Below are positions 6,966 through 10,004 of a stretch of 10,004 nt of DNA, piece after piece. The DNA lies in assembly GCA_021775385.1 (NCBI GenBank), contig JAJFHW010000095.1:1-10004 (forward strand). Direction: 5' to 3'. The stretch's first letter is position 1. Every line of letters starts with the position of its first letter. Both the position numbers and the translations under genes were made by a program. This DNA comes from Hyphomicrobiales bacterium. Lineage in GTDB: Bacteria > Pseudomonadota > Alphaproteobacteria > Rhizobiales > HXMU1428-3. The notes below the pieces were generated by a model that did not search any database, was not told where the DNA came from, and saw nothing but the letters and a program-made list of their open reading frames with translations.

Positions 6966-7170
6966 TCTCTCACGGGCTATTCTGCTGCGAAGTTGCAGGC
7001 CCTGCGAGGGCGCGGCGCTTTTCTTGCGATTAGCTTATCCGTACTCGCTGCGCTCCGTTCGGGCTGATTTTTTGCGCCGGGCTTCGTTGGCACTTCGCCA
7101 TGTCCCTCAGCTCGAAATGGGCTGTGCTCCTTCCTCGGGCAGAAACCGCCGCAACATCCGCTACCTGCTA
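6966..7170. repeat. GC-rich intergenic repeat-like island 2
   Basis: Positions 6971-7170 are 121/200 G+C (60 %), well above the flanks. The left edge TCTCTCACGGGC (6966-6977) equals that of island 1. Short local dyads abound: CTGC-GAAGTT-GCAG (6985-6998), CCCT-GCG-AGGG (7000-7010), and GCGAAGT (6987-6993) against ACTTCGC (7092-7098). Open frames cross it on both strands (6940-7200 plus, 6977-7255 minus), but they overlap each other, are arginine-rich, and show no domain, so I call no gene. The rest of 6904-7304 is AT-rich with one promoter candidate. No tRNA cloverleaf fits. Confidence 0.45.
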
Positions 7171-7240
7171 TTAAGCTATCTATTTGGTAGAGAGTGCTAG
7201 GGGGGCTGTCAATATTGGGAATGAATTTGCTGTTAGTGGA

Positions 7241-7268
7241 TTGACATCTTTTCATGTCACGATAAGTT
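7241..7268 (+). promoter_or_regulatory. Candidate promoter with overlapping palindrome, upstream of the glycosyltransferase
   Basis: A consensus -35 TTGACA (7241-7246) is followed after 16 bp by TAAGTT (7263-7268), predicting a start near 7275, about 30 nt before the gene. The palindrome TGACAT-CTTTTC-ATGTCA (7242-7259) overlaps the -35 and spacer, placing it where a repressor would block polymerase. The -10 is weak, so the promoter is tentative; the dyad itself is exact. Confidence 0.4.
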
Positions 7269-7304
7269 GTTTTTTAAGGATGGGTTTGTTTGAGGGGGCT
7301 ATTT

Positions 7305-8159
7305 ATGACGAGTTTGGGGCATTCTGGTTTAGGGCATTCCAGTTTGAGACATGCCAGTTTAGGTATGGGGATTTTAAGTTGGCGGGATCGTTTGTCTTTA
7401 GAAAATGCTTTAAAAAGCTATCGGGATCAAAACCTTCTTTCTCTTTTTGACCAAACACATGTATTTTTTTCTGAACAATCTCCTGAAGATCATGCTTTGG
7501 CAGCTGAATTTGGCGTTTCGTCCTCTGGTGCTGATGAGAATTTAGGTATATTGGGCGGCTTTGAAGCGCTGGGTCAGGCTATGGAAACGGATTATATTGT
7601 TCTGGTTGAGAATGATTGTCCGTTGATTGAAAATTTTGAGGAAGCTAAAGCTCAAATAGAGGCGTCTCAACGTTTGCTTGAAAGTGGTGATGTTCAGATT
7701 GTTCGCTTGAGAAGCTTGAGAGACCCTGGTGAACTTTTTAATACTGTTGATAAATATAAGCGCATGCATGGAAATTCACTTTCCTCATTTATGAAACGTT
7801 TCTTTAGGCGAAAGAAAGCCCGCGCACTCACTGGCATTGCTCCTTATGTTGAGGAGAGCCCACATGCTAAATTTCCTTCGCAAGTTTTATTGACGAATGA
7901 GGCATCAGAATTAGGGCCGATTTATAAAGTTGATACGCGTTTTTTAAACTGGACCAATCAATCGATTATGATGAAGCGAGATTTTTTTCTGAGCCAGGTG
8001 ATTGATTATGCAAAAACTGCGAATACAACACGGCGTGTAAACGGCTTTCGTAATTTGGAGATTGAAATGAATTCATCTCATTGGCGGAATAATGATTGGT
8101 ATGTTGGAATGCCACAAGGGTTGTTTACTCACCAGCGGGTTGGCATTCGAGGGTATTAG
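7305..8159 (+). CDS. GT-A-like glycosyltransferase family protein
   Basis: A 284-residue soluble protein that reads like a GT-A/family-2-type glycosyltransferase: MGILSW and an ALxSY helix near the N-terminus, a nucleotide-sugar-binding-like NLGILGGFEAL at about 79-89, and VLVENDCPLIE at about 99-109, where the acidic END takes the place of the metal-binding DxD. The acceptor and sugar are not predictable; a role in surface polysaccharide or LPS is a guess from the family. ATG at 7305 is chosen for the GAGGGGG RBS just upstream, rather than an in-frame TTG at 7290. Residues 3-22 are four copies of a pentapeptide-like unit (SLGHS, GLGHS, SLRHA, SLGMG) from a 15-bp DNA repeat, apparently expanding an ancestral SLGMGILSW start. 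No membrane segment or signal peptide. The stop codon lies in a 13-bp tandem duplication. Monocistronic by spacing. Confidence 0.65.
   Translation: MTSLGHSGLGHSSLRHASLGMGILSWRDRLSLENALKSYRDQNLLSLFDQTHVFFSEQSPEDHALAAEFGVSSSGADENLGILGGFEALGQAMETDYIVLVENDCPLIENFEEAKAQIEASQRLLESGDVQIVRLRSLRDPGELFNTVDKYKRMHGNSLSSFMKRFFRRKKARALTGIAPYVEESPHAKFPSQVLLTNEASELGPIYKVDTRFLNWTNQSIMMKRDFFLSQVIDYAKTANTTRRVNGFRNLEIEMNSSHWRNNDWYVGMPQGLFTHQRVGIRGY
7311..7370 (+). repeat. 15-bp imperfect tandem repeat, four units, in the glycosyltransferase N-terminus
   Basis: Units at 7311-7325, 7326-7340, 7341-7355 and 7356-7370 follow the pattern RGTTTRRGGCATTCY with increasing divergence to the right. The period is a multiple of three, so unit gain or loss keeps the frame and only changes the length of the N-terminal (S/G)LGHS run. 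Replication slippage is the likely origin. Confidence 0.7.
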
Positions 8160-8187
8160 GCGAGGGTATTAGGGGAGGATACTAATC
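8149..8187 (+). repeat. 13-bp tandem repeat across the glycosyltransferase stop codon
   Basis: Units at 8149-8161 (GAGGGTATTAGGC), 8162-8174 (GAGGGTATTAGGG) and 8175-8187 (GAGGATACTAATC); the first two agree at 12 of 13 bases and the third at 9 of 13 with the first. Read one base earlier, CGAGGGTATTAGG (8148-8160 and 8161-8173) is a perfect duplication. The TAG stop is in the first unit, so the later copies are untranslated. Confidence 0.65.
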
Positions 8188-8238
8188 AATGTTAATTTGA
8201 CCGTTCTTATTCTCGCTTTAATTTGAGTTTTATAGTGC

Positions 8239-8247
8239 TGGTATAAA
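8239..8247 (+). promoter_or_regulatory. Candidate extended -10 promoter for the caspase-like gene
   Basis: TG-G-TATAAA (8239-8247) matches an extended -10 element and would start transcription near 8254, about 42 nt before the ATG. No good -35 is present 17 bp upstream (TAATTT). The rest of the 136-bp gap (8160-8295) holds the 13-bp repeat and no clear terminator for the preceding gene. Confidence 0.35.
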
Positions 8248-8295
8248 TTTATCAGTGTTTAATTATTTATTTGTTACGTCTGGCAAAGTTGATTC

Positions 8296-9477
8296 ATGGG
8301 TACTTTTCGTTTTCTTATCGTTTTTTTGGGACTGTTTTTATATTCATCTCATCCGGTTTTGGCTGAGACAAGAATTGCGCTTGTGATTGGCAATGGAGAT
8401 TACCAAAGTGGTTCTAAACTTGATAACCCGGTCAATGATGCAAACCTTATGACAAAGACTTTAAGAGGCGCTGGATTTCAAGTGACGAGAGTTGTAAACG
8501 CTGATCGTTTTCAAATGCGTAAGGCGATGCTGGATTATAGCCGGCAATTAACAAACTCGAATACGATTGGCGTTTTTTATTATGCTGGCCATGGGATTCA
8601 GGTGGATGGTCAAAATTTTTTATTGCCGATTGATGCGTCTCCCGCTCGCAAAGATGAACTTTCATTGCATGGGGTAGCGTTAAGTGAGTTTCTACGAACA
8701 TTGAATGCTGTTAGCGGCTCTGAAGGACGGCTTAATGTTGTTATTTTAGATGCGTGCCGAAATAACCCTTTTGCGCGAGGATGGCGTTCTGCTAATCGGG
8801 GGTTAGCTACGATTGATGCGCCAAGTGGAACTTTAATTGCTTTTGCAACGGCACCAGGTGATGTGGCGGCCGATGGAGATGGTGTGAACAGTCCTTATAC
8901 TTTGGCTCTCGCGCAAATGATTAAAAAACCAGGTCTTGCTATTGAGCAAACATTTAAAGGCGCGCGGAATTTGGTTTGGGAATGGACGAAGCAATCTGGT
9001 AAAGCGCAGATCCCTTGGGAGAGTACGTCTTTGCGGGGGGATTTTTATTTCACGCCAGGGGTGGCTGTTTCTAAGACAACCAAGAAGAATGCTTCACCTA
9101 AAAACACGGCTGTTGATCATAAGAGGCCTTTAATCGAGAAGAAGCAGGCGGCAATTGTGAAACCTATTCCTAAATCCAAAGAGATTAAAAAGGGCGACTG
9201 TCCTTCTGTTGGCTCACCCCTTGATCGCGTAGTTCCAATTGTTCCGGGGAAAATAATTTGTTCGAAGGATAAGAAGCATAAAGCGGTTATTAAGATCATT
9301 CGTAAAAGAGCGATTGTTTTTTCAGTGAATGGTGAGAAAAATGTTGTTTGCTCTATCAAAGACCTTTGTCAATTTAATTGGCCTGGGGCGCCTTTGTTTG
9401 GTGTTGATATTTCACCTGTGAGTAAAAGCGGCACTCATAGTTATAAATATAAAGGCGCTCTTCGTGCGCCACGTTAA
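8296..9477 (+). CDS. Exported caspase-fold (peptidase C14, p20) protein
   Basis: A 393-residue predicted secreted or periplasmic cysteine protease of the bacterial caspase-like group. A signal peptide covers residues 1-23 (cleavage after VLA). The p20 domain starts at once with RIALVIGNGDY, followed by the LDNPVNDANLM helix, the catalytic histidine H99 in YYAGHGIQ, the NFLLPID strand, and the catalytic cysteine C154 in ILDACRNNPF; it runs to about residue 250 (RGDFYFTPG). A Lys/Pro-rich linker (about 255-298) leads to a C-terminal part of about 90 residues with four cysteines and alternating charged and hydrophobic strands that I cannot assign. The His/Cys dyad is intact, so activity, probably after basic residues as in orthocaspases, is plausible but unproven. 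The RBS is poor. It precedes a second exported gene by 32 bp, probably co-transcribed. Confidence 0.85.
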   Translation: MGTFRFLIVFLGLFLYSSHPVLAETRIALVIGNGDYQSGSKLDNPVNDANLMTKTLRGAGFQVTRVVNADRFQMRKAMLDYSRQLTNSNTIGVFYYAGHGIQVDGQNFLLPIDASPARKDELSLHGVALSEFLRTLNAVSGSEGRLNVVILDACRNNPFARGWRSANRGLATIDAPSGTLIAFATAPGDVAADGDGVNSPYTLALAQMIKKPGLAIEQTFKGARNLVWEWTKQSGKAQIPWESTSLRGDFYFTPGVAVSKTTKKNASPKNTAVDHKRPLIEKKQAAIVKPIPKSKEIKKGDCPSVGSPLDRVVPIVPGKIICSKDKKHKAVIKIIRKRAIVFSVNGEKNVVCSIKDLCQFNWPGAPLFGVDISPVSKSGTHSYKYKGALRAPR

Positions 9478-9509
9478 TTAGGTTTATTTAAGAGAAGAGG
9501 GTTGTTGTA

Positions 9510-9968
9510 ATGTTTTTAAAATTTCGCGTTTTTGTTCTGAGTTTGCTTGTGTTTGGAGTCGTTACGACAACTGCGAGTGCTATCACAGTGGCAAAGCAAG
9601 ACCAAGCGAAGTTGGTGCCTGTGAAAAATGCGATGCTTCATAAAGTTGCTGAAGCTTTGTTGCACCGTGTCGAAGGCGGTGTGTTTCAAGTGCAGGTTGG
9701 ACAATCTATGGATATGACTGAGCGAAAAATTTTGCTGACGTTTCGTGGGCTTTATGGACAAAAAAGAAATGCGGCTGAAAAGAAAATTTTGATCACGATT
9801 AATGGTGATTCAGAAATAGTGATGCCAGGGAAGCGAATTAATTTACTCAAGCATAAAATCGCGAGTAAATCTTTAGAGGGCTATTCAGAGTGTTTTGTGG
9901 ATTACGTTGGATTGACCACGCCTAAAGGCGTTCCTGCAAAAGCGACGTTTCGATTACACTGTGAGTGA
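9510..9968 (+). CDS. Small exported protein of unknown function, next to the caspase-like gene
   Basis: I do not recognise this 152-residue protein. A clear signal peptide (hydrophobic core about 7-19, cleavage after ASA at residue 24) predicts export. The mature part of about 128 residues looks mixed: an amphipathic helix around 38-54 (VKNAMLHKVAEALLHRVEGG), then alternating strands (FQVQVG, KILLTFRG, KKILITING, ATFRLHCE). Two cysteines, in SECFVDY and at the second-last residue, could form a disulphide. The ATG has GAAGAGG 9 nt upstream. The gene follows the caspase-like gene by 32 bp on the same strand with no terminator between, so a common transcript and a functional link (substrate, inhibitor or partner) are reasonable guesses. 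Both products have strand-rich C-termini, but I see no convincing sequence match between them. No hairpin terminator is visible in the last 36 bases. Confidence 0.72.
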   Translation: MFLKFRVFVLSLLVFGVVTTTASAITVAKQDQAKLVPVKNAMLHKVAEALLHRVEGGVFQVQVGQSMDMTERKILLTFRGLYGQKRNAAEKKILITINGDSEIVMPGKRINLLKHKIASKSLEGYSECFVDYVGLTTPKGVPAKATFRLHCE

Positions 9969-10004
9969 GTAGGCAGTGGTTTGAGTTTTTTTTAAAAAGG
10001 GAGC

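Noticed and set aside
6940..7255. Open frames on both strands across GC island 2
   Set aside because: They overlap each other antiparallel, are arginine-rich low-complexity readings of GC-rich repeat DNA, and lack domains and RBS; no tRNA fold was found either.
7290..7304. In-frame TTG start for the glycosyltransferase
   Set aside because: The GAGGGGG that serves the ATG at 7305 lies inside this extension, and nothing supports initiation at the TTG.

Overview
The window looks like a chromosomal segment of an alphaproteobacterium of moderate-to-low GC (low to mid 40s % by eye), most likely of the Hyphomicrobiales/Rhizobiales type. Three things point there: a dihydroxyacid dehydratase of the short three-cysteine [2Fe-2S] type, a periplasmic Sel1-repeat protein with the architecture of the rhizobial regulator ExoR, and a DUF898 (YjgN-like) membrane protein followed by an M48 metalloprotease. 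This placement is inference from protein families only. There is no phage, transposase, tRNA or rRNA gene in the window.

Layout. 1-908 (minus): M48 zinc metalloprotease, cut off at the window edge. 909-1184: a gap holding a 71 % GC repeat-like island and a perfect 14-bp-stem hairpin. 1185-2291 (minus): DUF898/YjgN-like multi-spanning membrane protein. 2292-2837: AT-rich divergent control region with four copies of the octamer AAAAGTTC. 2838-4562 (plus): ilvD. 4563-4773: a 211-bp gap that is far more structured than an ordinary spacer, with a perfect TATAAT at the ilvD stop, a 27-bp-period direct repeat, and about 97 nt that fold into a closed three-way junction. 4774-6057 (plus): exported ExoR-like Sel1-repeat protein with a GTG start. 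6077-6123: strong bidirectional terminator shared with the convergent gene. 6121-6903 (minus): exodeoxyribonuclease III. 6904-7304: a second GC-rich repeat-like island and a promoter with an operator-like palindrome. 7305-8159 (plus): GT-A-like glycosyltransferase carrying minisatellite-like tandem repeats at both ends. 8296-9477 and 9510-9968 (plus): an exported caspase-fold (C14) protein and a small exported protein of unknown function, probably co-transcribed.

How the parts may work together. The M48/DUF898 pair looks like a membrane/envelope unit. ilvD and xthA are housekeeping genes. The caspase-like protein and its small neighbour are both predicted to be exported and form a two-gene unit. 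The most unusual item is the structured leader between ilvD and the ExoR-like gene: four perfect helices (7, 11, 7 and 7 bp) nest consistently, a promoter-like -10 sits just upstream, and a strong Shine-Dalgarno with GTG start lies just downstream. It may be a cis-regulatory RNA or a separate small RNA; I do not recognise it as a known class.
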